From: Sinosporangium siamense
GTDB taxonomy: Bacteria > Actinomycetota > Actinomycetes > Streptosporangiales > Streptosporangiaceae
DNA length: 64,000 bases
Assembly: GCF_016863435.1 (NCBI RefSeq)
Contig: NZ_BOOW01000030.1
Coordinates: 62,001 to 126,000 of the forward strand
Direction of reading: 5' to 3'
Part shown: piece by piece, positions 40,643 to 48,669 of the stretch
Position numbering within the stretch: the stretch's first letter is position 1
How the letters are laid out: every line of letters begins with the position of its first letter
The notes under the pieces: generated by a model
Databases searched by the model: none
Seen by the model: only the letters and a program-made list of their open reading frames with translations
Told to the model about the DNA's origin: nothing
Made by a program: the position numbers and the translations under genes

Positions 40643-41593
40643 TCAGCCGAGGATGTTGTAGACGGCGGCTATGGCGAGATAGGCAATTGCGGCGAGTGTC
40701 ACGGTGGTGAGGTGGATTCGCCCGAAGCGGGTCCACCATTTCCGGCGCCATGCGAGCACCGTGGTGACCGCCGCTCCGGCGGTGGCTATGGCGGCCAGGA
40801 GCGGCACTGTCTGGATGACCGCGAGAAGCGGGGAACCGCCCAGGAAGTAGGCCGCCTGGTTCGCCGCGAAGTTTGCGAACAGGGCCACCAGGGATGCGGT
40901 GGTCACCGCGGCAAGGGTCGCCGCCGTCCAGCCGGGCAGGCCGGCAAGGTGTGGGGCACGGGCGGGGCGGCGGCGGTTGGTGCGTACGGCGAAGGCCACC
41001 GGCCAGGCCAGCGCCGAGAGCAGGAGGACGGCCAGGCTCACGGCGAGCACGCCCAGGTGCAGGGCAGGGAGTTCGTACCAGGCGAGACGTTGCAGGGGAC
41101 CGGCCGGGTTCTCCGAGGCCAGCAGGCCGTCTTCGCGGAAGTGGATCGTGCGGTAGCCGTCCTTCTCCTGGAAGACGCCAGGGGTGATCTGTAGCCATTG
41201 ACGAGGCTTGGCCGGACCGTGGGTGACCGCACCGGTTGTCGTCAGGGTTCCGTCAGTAGCGGCGGTGACGGTGGTGGCGGTGATGAGCTTGCCGATGGAG
41301 GCGGGGGCGAACACCGTCTGCTCCGCGTCCACCGGGCGGCGCGTGGCCACATCGGCTACGCCATACCCCTTAGTGAAGATCTGCTTGTCCTTGGTGACCA
41401 CCGCCACCGCGGCGCCCGGAATCCGGTGGCGGGCGAGTTGCGCGGGGAGGTGTTCGTCGGCGAATGCGCCGACCTCTTGGGGGAGATCGGGTGACGTCGC
41501 ATATGCGGGGAAGCCCGATCCGAGGACCAGGGCGACCGCCACCGGCCAGCCGGCGAGGGCACGCCGGACGGCCGGTTTGCATTTGAGCAGCAT
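40643..41593 (-). CDS. Serine hydrolase (beta-lactamase family) with internal deletion and membrane domain
   Basis: A 316-residue protein. A signal peptide (cleavage near AYA-T) is followed by the start of a class C beta-lactamase/D-alanyl-carboxypeptidase-like domain, with the catalytic SxxK as S99-IGK ('FAPASIGKLITAT'). From about residue 112 it jumps to the end of the family ('QWLQITPGVFQEKDGYRTIHFRED') and a four-helix C-terminal membrane domain. Relatives carry some 250 more residues with the Tyr and HxG/KTG motifs, which are missing. The frame is intact, so a shortened membrane protein could be made, but hydrolysis is unlikely. Confidence 0.7.
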   Translation of the reverse strand: MLLKCKPAVRRALAGWPVAVALVLGSGFPAYATSPDLPQEVGAFADEHLPAQLARHRIPGAAVAVVTKDKQIFTKGYGVADVATRRPVDAEQTVFAPASIGKLITATTVTAATDGTLTTTGAVTHGPAKPRQWLQITPGVFQEKDGYRTIHFREDGLLASENPAGPLQRLAWYELPALHLGVLAVSLAVLLLSALAWPVAFAVRTNRRRPARAPHLAGLPGWTAATLAAVTTASLVALFANFAANQAAYFLGGSPLLAVIQTVPLLAAIATAGAAVTTVLAWRRKWWTRFGRIHLTTVTLAAIAYLAIAAVYNILG

Positions 41594-41711
41594 GAGCTGC
41601 TCTCCTTTCCATGGAAGCACGTATGCGTGAAGACACGCCGCTCGCGGCGTGGTCGTGCGGTTTCCACTCCGGGGGTGAGTTGCCGCTCACCCCCGGAGAA
41701 CTTCACAACGG

Positions 41712-41960
41712 TCAGCCGACGTTGCGCAGCAACTGCTCCAGTGCCGCGACTCGCCCGGTCAACTCGGCGATCTGGGCCTGGCTCCGCTCCTGCTGCCGCA
41801 CAGCCCGCTCGGCCTGCTCGCGGTTTTTCGCCAGCTCGGCGGTCAGCACTTCGGTGCGGTGCCGTTCATAGCGAAAGTAGAAGCGGATGCAGGCCGTGAC
41901 GCCGCCCACCAGCAGCAGCATGATCACGATGGGAATCACGGCTGAGTTGATGTCAGTCAC
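41712..41960 (-). CDS. Small membrane-anchored coiled-coil protein
   Basis: An 82-residue protein. One helix ('VIPIVIMLLLVGGVTACIRFYF') is followed by a charged coiled coil ('ELAKNREQAERAVRQQERSQAQIAELTGRVAALEQLL'). GTG 41960 lies behind AGGAG at six bases and overlaps the ArsR stop by eight bases, so the two are translated as a unit. Similar pairs (ArsR-like regulator plus coiled-coil membrane protein) occur in actinomycetes. Function not known. Confidence 0.7.
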   Translation of the reverse strand: MTDINSAVIPIVIMLLLVGGVTACIRFYFRYERHRTEVLTAELAKNREQAERAVRQQERSQAQIAELTGRVAALEQLLRNVG

Positions 41961-42282
41961 TGCGCTCTCCTGAACTGGGCTGTTCACTCTCCCGATCGGC
42001 TTGGAGAGCCGCCAGGATCGTCGGGACGGTCAGGGTCAACTGGAACGGCTTCAGCTCGATGTATTTCATCGACTTGCCATCGTGGGACAGCTCCAGGTGA
42101 CCTTCGACGAGTCCTGCCTTCTCCAGCCGTTCGAGATGCATGTAAAGCAGGGGACGGGACACGCCGACCCGGCGGGCCAGCTCGCTCACATGCACTCTCT
42201 CGGCGGCCAGTGCGGCGATGATCTGCAGTCGCAGCGGATGCCCAAGCGCGGCCAGCACGGTCAGCAGTTCTTCGCTCGTCAA
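41953..42282 (-). CDS. ArsR-type winged-helix regulator
   Basis: A 109-residue winged HTH. 'LAALGHPLRLQIIAALAAERVHVSELARRVGVSRPLLYMHLERLEKAGLVEGHLEL' contains the HPLR motif of ArsR/HTH_20 proteins. There are no Cys residues for metal sensing, so a metal effector is unlikely. The start appears to be TTG 42282 with GAGGA upstream. It is coupled to the coiled-coil membrane protein, which might be its signal input or target. Confidence 0.85.
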   Translation of the reverse strand: MTSEELLTVLAALGHPLRLQIIAALAAERVHVSELARRVGVSRPLLYMHLERLEKAGLVEGHLELSHDGKSMKYIELKPFQLTLTVPTILAALQADRESEQPSSGERSD

Positions 42283-42412
42283 GGCTTGCTAGTCCTCTAT
42301 TTGTTTCACCTGTCAGCTTGACCTTACAGGTGAATTACGGCGAACACCAAAACCCCCTGCCGAGACTCGGGCGCCGGTCCGCCTGACGTGATCGCCTCGA
42401 CGAGGGTGCGGC

Positions 42413-42886
42413 CTAGGCGTCCTTCAACGCCTGGCGAATCTTCTCGGCGAATGTTTCCGCCGGGCTCGTCGCGGTGTAAGGGTGCCGGGGGCCGAGCCAG
42501 ATGCGCAGCCCGTCCTTCTTCCGCCGCGGAATGATATGCACATGGAGGTGGGGCACCGACTGGCTGATCACGTTGTTGATGAGAATCATCGAGCCGTCGG
42601 CCTCAAGCCCCGTCTCGACGGCCCGTTCGAGGCGTTGAGCCTCGGTGAAGAAGCCCGCGACGCGTTCGGCGGGCAGGTCGCTCATCAATTGCACGTGAAT
42701 CTTCGGCACGAGAAGCGTGTGACCGTGGAAGAGCGGGCGGTGGTCCAGGAACGAGATGAGATCGCCGGTCTCCCGGATCACCGTCGCCTCGACCTCGCCA
42801 CGAATGATCTTGCAGAACGCGCAGGCACGGCCTTCCGCGACCTCGCCCCGCCGGAAAAGGCTCTCCTGCCGACCGCCTTCGGCCAT
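42413..42886 (-). CDS. HIT-family hydrolase/nucleotidyltransferase
   Basis: A 157-residue histidine-triad protein. It has 'CAFCKIIRGEVEATVIRETGDLISFLDHRPLFHGHTLLVPKIHV' (CxxC and the substrate loop) and the catalytic triad 'HLHVHIIPRRKKDG'. It hydrolyses nucleoside phosphoramidates or dinucleotides in the cytoplasm. The C-terminus 'TFAEKIRQAL' is family-typical. Single gene. Confidence 0.9.
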   Translation of the reverse strand: MAEGGRQESLFRRGEVAEGRACAFCKIIRGEVEATVIRETGDLISFLDHRPLFHGHTLLVPKIHVQLMSDLPAERVAGFFTEAQRLERAVETGLEADGSMILINNVISQSVPHLHVHIIPRRKKDGLRIWLGPRHPYTATSPAETFAEKIRQALKDA

Positions 42887-42933
42887 GGTCGCTGCTCCCG
42901 ATCTTCACGCGGCCCCAACCGGCGCCGCTCCCG

Positions 42934-43119
42934 GTGAACGGAAGCCCAACCTACCCCCGCCCGGCGACGGTAACCCGCCGTCGCGACACGGCACAGGCAG
43001 AACTACTGGACCTTGGGCTCCTTCTGCACCGCCTATATCCGCACCCTCACCACTCCCACCTCGCCTACGAGGAGGACGAGCTCGTCGAGCCACTCGACCG
43101 GCTCAACATCCACGCCTGA
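42934..43119 (+). CDS. Doubtful 61-codon frame
   Basis: GTG 42934 opens a frame whose second half ('LLDLGLLLHRLYPHPHHSHLAYEEDELVEPLDRL') looks like a natural His/Glu helix rather than chance. There is no ribosome site, and the first part is low-complexity. It may be a fragment of a lost gene. Listed only so that the gap 42887-43190 is described. Confidence 0.2.
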   Translation: MNGSPTYPRPATVTRRRDTAQAELLDLGLLLHRLYPHPHHSHLAYEEDELVEPLDRLNIHA

Positions 43120-43190
43120 CGCGACGGTCAGAGTTCTGCCCCCACCAGCCGGGAAGTACTCGCGAAGAAGCGGCTCCGCCGTACAAGGGC

Positions 43191-43490
43191 CTAATCCAGC
43201 GAGCTCTGCCGCCGGCGTTCCCCCAGTTCCAGGGCGATGAACGCGTCGATCATAGCTCGCCACACCGCCTCGGCCACCTCGGGCGCGAGGCCGGCGACCG
43301 CCGCCTTGGCCTTCGCCGCCGCGACGACCCGCTCCACGCGGTCCGGGGCGCGGACGGCCTGTTCGTCCTTCTTGAACCCCGCTGCCGCCCGCACCAGCTC
43401 CTGTCGCCGCGCGAGCAGGTCGACCAGTTCGGCGTCGATCGCGTCGATGCCTGCACGGACGTCGTCAAGGGAGCGAGGGCTGGTAGACAT
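43191..43490 (-). CDS. Chorismate mutase (AroQ class II)
   Basis: A 99-residue all-helical chorismate mutase, which converts chorismate to prephenate for Phe/Tyr synthesis. 'SLDDVRAGIDAIDAELVDLLARRQELVRAAAGFKKDEQAVRAPDRVERVV' holds the active-site Arg, Lys ('GFKKD') and the R in 'APDRVERV', followed by 'VWRAMIDAFIALEL'. ATG 43490 is chosen. The frame extends upstream without conservation. Confidence 0.9.
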   Translation of the reverse strand: MSTSPRSLDDVRAGIDAIDAELVDLLARRQELVRAAAGFKKDEQAVRAPDRVERVVAAAKAKAAVAGLAPEVAEAVWRAMIDAFIALELGERRRQSSLD

Positions 43491-43647
43491 ACCGCATATC
43501 GTCCCATAAAGCTCGCAAAATCTCGGGAATCCACTCCCCCTGTCGAACCGGCGGCACGGTCCGGCGGATTCCCGCTCCCAAGGCCGACCTGCCCACCCGG
43601 CCCCATCGGTATTAAACTGTGATGTGGCACCGCGATAAGCGGCCGCC

Positions 43648-43742
43648 CCGGACGAGGAGTGAGCGCCGTACCCGGACGAGTCAGACGACGCTCTAGGGCT
43701 GGCTGGTGTGGTGCCGTCTCGCCTTAGTTCTCGGGCTTTTTT
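43648..43742 (+). promoter_or_regulatory. Guanidine-III (ykkC-III) riboswitch with expression platform
   Basis: The aptamer (43648-43693) follows the ykkC-III consensus. CCGGACGAGG opens it, its CCGG (43648-43651) pairs with CCGG at 43672-43675, and GCGCCGTACCCGG lies in the centre. The second helix pairs GAGCGcCGT (43661-43669) with ACGaCGCTC (43685-43693), in line with compensatory change from the Thermobifida fusca version as I recall it. Downstream, CTCGGGC and a six-T run (43737-43742) can form a terminator by pairing with CCCG(gac)GAG at 43671-43680. Guanidine binding would hold that strand and allow read-through. The gene 80 bases on is a GdmH-like hydrolase. Confidence 0.82.
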
Positions 43743-43824
43743 ATACGCTTGGTTCTCAGGCTTTCTGACGAAATCGCATCGGCTCCCGGTCAGACGCACA
43801 TCTCTACGGGAGAGGAAGCCGACG

Positions 43825-44964
43825 ATGACCGAACCGTTCGCCCAGGGAGCCTGGGCGCAGCGCGCCGAGGCCGAGCTACCCGAGCGGCGGCACAGGGAGG
43901 AGATCGAGCGAGCGCTCGATCTCGGTCTCCCCGCCGCAGAGTCGATCAAAGACCGCACCATCCCGACGTTCTCCCGCGGCGAGTTGCCGCATTTCGCGGG
44001 TGAGCGGGGCACTTTCCTCAAAGCACCGTTCATGGAGAACGTTCACGATGTCGGGGACGCCGAGGTCGCCATCTTCGGCGCCCCGCTCGACGCCGGCACG
44101 ACCTACCGTCCAGGCACCAGGTTCGGCCCACAGGGCATCCGGCGTGCCACCAACCTGTTCGGCACCTACTCGTTCGAGCTCGGGGTCGATCTGCGCGAGC
44201 AGCTCAACCTTGTGGACATCGGCGATGTGGTGACCATCCCCGCCAACATCGAGAAATCGTTCGACCAGATCAGCAGGGCCATCAGCCATGTGGCGGCGGC
44301 GGGCGCGATGCCGGTGGTGCTCGGCGGCGATCACTCCATCGGCTACCCGACCATTCGCGGCCTGGCCCCGCACATCGATGGAAACATCGGCATCATCCAC
44401 TTCGACCGTCATGTCGACACGCAGGAAACCGACCTGGACGAGCGGATGCACACCACGCCGTGGTTCCACGCGACCAACATCAAAAACGCCCCCGCCGTCA
44501 ACCTGGTGCAGATCGGCATCGGCGGCTGGCAGTCGCCGCGCGCCGGGGTGAAGGTGGGGCGAGGCCGCGGGACGACCATCATGACCGTGGGCGACGTCGA
44601 GCGCGTCGGCATCGAGAAGATCGCTGAGACCGCGCTTGAGATCGCGTGGAAGGACGCCAAGGCGGTCTACCTGTCGTTCGACATCGACGTCATCGACGCC
44701 GGGTTCGTGCCGGGGACCGGCTGGCCGGAGCCGGGCGGCCTGCTGCCCCGGGAGGCACTGGGCCTGATCCGGCTGGTGTCCGAGCCGGGGCTGGCCGGCA
44801 TCGAGGTCGTGGAGTGTTCGCCTCCCTACGACTGGGCCGAGCAGTCGTCGCTGATCAGCGCCAGGGTGGTGCTGGACTCGCTGGCCACCATGATCAAGGC
44901 CGGCAAGCTGGGCAAACGCCCGGCTGCCGGGAAACGTCAGGCTTGGGGACCGTACCCCGCCTAA
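43825..44964 (+). CDS. Agmatinase-family enzyme, predicted guanidine hydrolase (GdmH-like)
   Basis: A 379-residue ureohydrolase, longer than usual agmatinases (about 310) and near GdmH size (about 390). Metal ligands are in 'GGDHSIGYPTIRG', 'HFDRHVDTQETDLDERMHTTPWFHATN' and 'SFDIDVIDAGFVPGTGWPEPGG'. The 'FDRHVD' (Arg instead of Ala) and 'ERMHTTPWF' segments are those of the guanidine-hydrolase branch rather than SpeB. The expected reaction is guanidine to urea and ammonia, with nickel in characterised homologues. The riboswitch in front supports guanidine as the inducer. ATG 43825 has GGGAGAGGAAG upstream. Confidence 0.85.
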   Translation: MTEPFAQGAWAQRAEAELPERRHREEIERALDLGLPAAESIKDRTIPTFSRGELPHFAGERGTFLKAPFMENVHDVGDAEVAIFGAPLDAGTTYRPGTRFGPQGIRRATNLFGTYSFELGVDLREQLNLVDIGDVVTIPANIEKSFDQISRAISHVAAAGAMPVVLGGDHSIGYPTIRGLAPHIDGNIGIIHFDRHVDTQETDLDERMHTTPWFHATNIKNAPAVNLVQIGIGGWQSPRAGVKVGRGRGTTIMTVGDVERVGIEKIAETALEIAWKDAKAVYLSFDIDVIDAGFVPGTGWPEPGGLLPREALGLIRLVSEPGLAGIEVVECSPPYDWAEQSSLISARVVLDSLATMIKAGKLGKRPAAGKRQAWGPYPA

Positions 44965-44985
44965 ACAAGCCCGCCTAGACGAGAA

Positions 44986-45021
44986 GGAAGCCGCCGGGTG
45001 CGCAGCCGCCCGGCGGCTTCC
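44986..45021. terminator. Strong hairpin terminator after the guanidine hydrolase
   Basis: A perfect 13-bp stem (GGAAGCCGCCGGG / CCCGGCGGCTTCC) with a 10-base loop begins 22 bases after the stop. There is no T tract, as often in actinomycetes. Confidence 0.8.
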
Positions 45022-45083
45022 CCTGCCCCGGAGAGTTCTTTTCCGGGAAATCCCATGACGGCAGTCGAGGCGATAGAGATGGT

Positions 45084-45689
45084 GTGCGACTTTTCAGCAA
45101 CAAAGACCCCTCCGGCGGCCCGCCAGAGACGAACGCCAATGATGCCGAGTTACTGGCCGCCCTCACCGACGGGCATGTCGAGGCGTTGCGGCTGCTTCAC
45201 CTGCGGCATGCCACGTGGCTGAGGGAACGCCTGGCCAGGCGTTGCGCGGATCCGGACATCGTGGACGCCGCCGTACAGGACACCTTTGTGGCGATCTGGA
45301 AGGGCTCCGGTAGGTATAGACGGCGGGGTCCCCTGCATGAGGACGGGGACGCGGGCGCGTGGATCTGGACGATCGCGATCCGCAAACTCATCTCGCTCCT
45401 CCGCGCCCAAGGTGCACGAAGGGGCACGCTGATCGAGATGCCGGGGTACGGCGAGGGCCTGCCCGGCCAGGCCGCGTCCGCCGAAGAGCTTGTGCTGGTC
45501 GGGGTCGAGCACGGGGATCTCGGCCAGGCGTTGCAGAAGCTGGCTCCGGAACTCCGCGCGGTGATTCAGGCGACGGTGCTCGACGGCCTCACCGCCAAGG
45601 AGACATCCGTACTTCTCGGCATCCCTGAAGGAACGGTCAAAACCCGCGTGCGGCGTGCGAAAGCCCAGCTTCGGGAGCAGCTCACATGA
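45084..45689 (+). CDS. ECF-type RNA polymerase sigma factor
   Basis: A 201-residue extracytoplasmic-function sigma factor. Region 2 spans 'EALRLLHLRHATWLRERLARRCADPDIVDAAVQDTFVAIWKG', and region 4 'LAPELRAVIQATVLDGLTAKETSVLLGIPEGTVKTRVRRAKAQLREQL'. An insertion between them carries a Gly-rich loop. GTG 45084 is used, but the ribosome site is poor. It is coupled by ATGA to a zinc-finger anti-sigma factor and then an ABC ATPase, the layout of envelope-stress operons. Confidence 0.9.
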   Translation: MRLFSNKDPSGGPPETNANDAELLAALTDGHVEALRLLHLRHATWLRERLARRCADPDIVDAAVQDTFVAIWKGSGRYRRRGPLHEDGDAGAWIWTIAIRKLISLLRAQGARRGTLIEMPGYGEGLPGQAASAEELVLVGVEHGDLGQALQKLAPELRAVIQATVLDGLTAKETSVLLGIPEGTVKTRVRRAKAQLREQLT

Positions 45690-46501
45690 AAACCGGATGG
45701 CACCTCGCCAATCAGCAAATCGCCGCCTATGTCGGAGGTTCGCTTGCTCCCTCCGACGTCATGTCGGTCGAGGCGCATTTGGAGCGTTGCGGGGAGTGCC
45801 GCACCAGGCTCCCCGCAGATGAGCAGTGGCTCGCCACGAGCTGGACGGGGATCGCGGACGTCGTGATGCGCCCGCGCCGGGGAGTGCCGGAGCGGATCGT
45901 GGAGCGGATGGGTGTCCCCGGGCACCTGGCCAGGCTCTTGGTAGCCACACCGGCGTTGAGCCGGGCGTGGTTGAGCGCGGTAGTCGTGGTGCTGGTGTTC
46001 GCGGTGGGCGCCACCCGGATGCCGATGCTCGACGCGTATAGCGCGGTGCCGATGACACTGGTGGCGCCCGTGCTTCCTCTCGCCGGGATCGCACTCGCAT
46101 ATGGCAGGCGCGTCGATCCGGCGCACGAGCTCGTCGTGGCCACGCCGTACGCCGGTGCCCGCCTTCTGCTGGTGCGGGCGATCGCGGTGCTGGTGACCGC
46201 CGTGGCACTGGCGGCGTGCACGATGCCGTTCGTGGCCGGCCCGCCGCTGCCGGCGTGGTTGTTGCCCGCGCTGGCCCTGACGTCGGCGTGCCTGGCGCTG
46301 TCGACGCGGGTGAGCGTGTTACGGAGTGCCGTCTCCCTGGCGGCGGCCTGGACGGCACTGGTCGCCGGCGCGGCGCTTGTGCACTGGCAGGACCTGATCG
46401 CCGCGCACCCCCTCGCCCAGGCGTTCTACGGCTCGGCCACCTTCGCGCTCGCGCTCGTCACCTATCTCCGGCGCCACCGCCTCGACACGGGAGAATCATG
46501 A
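45686..46501 (+). CDS. Zinc-finger anti-sigma factor, membrane-spanning
   Basis: A 271-residue partner of the upstream sigma factor. The N-terminal zinc-binding anti-sigma domain has His and two Cys in 'EAHLERCGECR' (HxxxCxxC) plus the upstream His in 'GWHLANQQIAAYVGG'. Six helices follow ('LSAVVVVLVFAVGAT' onward). It should hold the sigma factor at the membrane until a signal arrives. It overlaps the sigma gene and the ABC pseudogene by four bases each. Confidence 0.88.
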   Translation: MKTGWHLANQQIAAYVGGSLAPSDVMSVEAHLERCGECRTRLPADEQWLATSWTGIADVVMRPRRGVPERIVERMGVPGHLARLLVATPALSRAWLSAVVVVLVFAVGATRMPMLDAYSAVPMTLVAPVLPLAGIALAYGRRVDPAHELVVATPYAGARLLLVRAIAVLVTAVALAACTMPFVAGPPLPAWLLPALALTSACLALSTRVSVLRSAVSLAAAWTALVAGAALVHWQDLIAAHPLAQAFYGSATFALALVTYLRRHRLDTGES

Positions 46502-47391
46502 CCACCGTCAGCGTGCGCGCACTGTGCAAGAAGTACGGCAGGAGCCTCGCGCTCGATCACCTCGATCTCGACCTGGCCCCGGGCGTCACAGGGCTGCTCG
46601 GCCCCCACGGAGCCGGCAAGAGCACGCTGCTGCGCTGCCTGGCCACCACCCTCGCCCCGGACACCGGCACGGTCCGGGCTTTGGGGCTGGATCCCGCTGA
46701 CAGCCGGCAGCGTACGGCGCTGCGCCGCAGGTTGGGCTATCTCCCGCAGAACCCAGGTTTCTAAGGGCATTTCACGGTCTTTGAGCTGGTCGACTACGTC
46801 GCGATTCTCAAAGAGATGACGGATCGCGGCAAGCGGCACGCGGAGGTGCGCCGGGTGCTGGACGACGTGCACCTGAGCGATCGCGCCACGGCGAAGGTCC
46901 GCACGCTGTCCGGCGGCATGTTGCAGCGGCTCGCGTTCGCCCAGGCGTTGCTGGGCGACCCCGACCTGCTGATCCTCGACGAGCCGACGGTGGGTCTCGA
47001 CCCCGCGCAGCGCATGCGTTTCCGCACGCTGGTGTCCACACTGGGGGAAAGCCGCACCGTCCTCCTGTCCACCCACCAGACCGAAGACATCGCCGCCCTC
47101 TGCGAGCGGGTGGTGGTGATCAACCGGGGGTCCGTCCTGTTCACGGGCACGCCGCGGGAACTGGCGGAGACGGCGGCGGGACACGTCTGGCTCGCGGAGC
47201 AGCCGCCCCCGGGCTCGCGGGCGTCGTGGCGGACGGCCGAGGGCAGCTACCGGGTGCTCGGCGCACGGCCCGCGCGGGGGCAGGCGGTGGCGCCGGCCGT
47301 GGAGGACGGCTATCTCCTGCTGCTCGACGGCGGCGACGGTGACGGCGAAAGGACCGCCGTAGCGGAGGAGGGCGTCTGCGGGACGAGGTGA
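46498..47391 (+). pseudogene. ABC transporter ATP-binding protein interrupted by an in-frame TAA
   Basis: The frame reads Walker A 'GPHGAGKST' and 'LGYLPQNPGF', then TAA (46762-46764). It resumes without shift as 'GHFTVFELVDYVAILKEM', signature 'LSGGMLQRLA', Walker B 'LLILDEPTVGLD' and H-loop 'LLSTHQTED'. A Tyr (TAC/TAT) or Pro is expected at the stop. The intact protein would have 297 residues. The truncated N-part (88 residues) cannot hydrolyse ATP. No permease gene follows, although the operon type normally has one, so the transporter appears lost. A sequencing error is the alternative. Confidence 0.8.
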
Positions 47392-47419
47392 TACACCGAT
47401 CGGGGTGCGTACGGCTGGG

Positions 47420-47878
47420 CTATCCCACGATCTTCTGCAGGGCGGCGCTATAGCGTTCCGCCTGCTCCTCGCTGAACAAGGGCGACAGGCGCAGGACGAC
47501 GTTGTCCCAGATGTAGTAATACTCCGTCTGCTTGGAGGCGTTCAGCTTCGCCTTGATCGCGTCGATGCGCGCGGACGCCTCGGAGGAGCCGGGGAAGACC
47601 TCGACGATGCCGCCCTCGCGAATGTCGCCCTTTTTCGCGCCGCCGGCCTTCTTCATGGCGCGCTCGTCTTGAAAGGCCACCTTGCTCTCATAGCCGTCGT
47701 CCGCGCCGAGCAGTTTCTCGGGGTCGTTTTCCGCGGTGTAGGTGACGGATGTGTGGACCGGCAATCCTTCTTTCCCGAGCCCGGCCGCGATGGTGCCCGC
47801 GTCGGTGGACGCCCCACCACACCCGGCGACGCCGACGAGGGCGGCCAACACGAGGGGGGCAAGCCGCATGGTTCTCAT
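47420..47878 (-). CDS. Secreted lipoprotein of unknown function
   Basis: A 152-residue lipoprotein. The signal is 'LAPLVLAALVGVAGC' with the acylated Cys at 20, followed by a mature domain with 'VTYTAENDPEKLLG', 'YESKVAFQDERA', 'GGIVEVFPGSSEASARIDAI' and 'YYYIWDNVVLRLSPLFSEEQAERY'. This looks like the compact alpha/beta domain of actinomycete proteins that police membrane potential or substrate binding, but I cannot name it. ATG 47878 has GGAG at eight bases, and ATG 47884 is too close. Confidence 0.7.
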   Translation of the reverse strand: MRTMRLAPLVLAALVGVAGCGGASTDAGTIAAGLGKEGLPVHTSVTYTAENDPEKLLGADDGYESKVAFQDERAMKKAGGAKKGDIREGGIVEVFPGSSEASARIDAIKAKLNASKQTEYYYIWDNVVLRLSPLFSEEQAERYSAALQKIVG

Positions 47879-48075
47879 TGCCATTGCTCCAAAATGTTGC
47901 GAATTCCTGCGATCTTGCCGCACAGGTAGAGGATCCGCATCCTTATTGGGCAAATTTCCGGCACGCCGTATAGCCTGACCGATCACTGAAGGGGGTGTTC
48001 CGGGCCCGGCGGAGGCCCGGAACAAGTCCCGTTAATCACCCGAGGTGATTCACTCCACCCCGTGGACGTGCGCTA

Positions 48076-48369
48076 TTAACGGGAATACGAAAGGCCATCG
48101 CCGAAACGGAAGTGGGGATCCGCCGTGTCGAAGGGCAAGTCGGGCGGGCCGCCTCTACGGCGTCCATGGAGGACGGCAGGTCGAAGGGAAGCCTCCCCGC
48201 GGGGCCAAACCGCCCGGTGAGCACGTCGAGCACGGCCTCGTCGCAGGCGCCGAACTCGACCACGAGGCCCGCGCAGGCGGCGGCGAGTTCGGGCATGACG
48301 GCCGGGCGGTCCATTTGCACGATGAGCTCCGTGGGACGCGTCTCGGCGATCGCGGTGACCCGGGGACGC
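48076..48369 (-). pseudogene. C-terminal fragment of a glycoside hydrolase family 3 enzyme
   Basis: Minus-strand codons read 'RVTAIAETRPTELIVQMDRPAVMPEL', 'EFGACDEAVLDVLTGRFGPAGRLPFDLPSSMDAV' and, after a one-base frame change, 'DLPFDTADPHFRFGDGLSYSR' to a TAA at 48076. These are the last ~100 residues of a bacterial GH3 beta-glucosidase/xylosidase. The catalytic domains are absent, and the fragment begins abruptly at the stop of the next gene. It is non-functional debris. Confidence 0.7.
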
Positions 48370-48611
48370 TAGGCGTCGGTGCTCCTGAGCGCCCACGCGA
48401 CCGTGACCGCCGCCGCCCCCATAATCGCCAGACTGCCGTTGGCGACGATCTCCCAGCCGGTGAAGGACCCCCACTCGTGCACCACCAGCCGGTTGTAGTG
48501 GTCGAACAGGCGGAAGACGAAAAACGGCGGGCCGCCCATCGCCTGGTTCACAACCCCGGTGACCCCTTCGAGGATCAGGAACACCCCAAAGAATCGAAGG
48601 ACTCTGTGCAT
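48369..48611 (-). CDS. Small two-helix membrane protein, paralogue of the gene at 49587
   Basis: An 80-residue protein with two helices ('RVLRFFGVFLILEGVTGVVNQAM' and 'EIVANGSLAIMGAAAVTVAWAL') joined by 'FRLFDHYNRLVVHEWGSFTGW'. It shares the pattern G-[VI]-[TS]-G-V-x-[ND]-Q, NRLVV and [WY]-E-x-x-AN-x-x-LA with the 74-residue protein at 49587-49811. The two genes flank an orphan response regulator. No known family is recognised. Confidence 0.7.
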   Translation of the reverse strand: MHRVLRFFGVFLILEGVTGVVNQAMGGPPFFVFRLFDHYNRLVVHEWGSFTGWEIVANGSLAIMGAAAVTVAWALRSTDA

Positions 48612-48669
48612 GATCCAACCCTAGGAAGGAGCGCGCCGCGCCACATCGTCCATCCGCACGAGGCGGGTA

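Noticed and set aside
42934-43119. Possible hemerythrin-like fragment ('HHSHLAYEEDE')
   Set aside because: Too short, no ribosome site, and the iron-ligand spacing cannot be matched; kept only as a doubtful frame.
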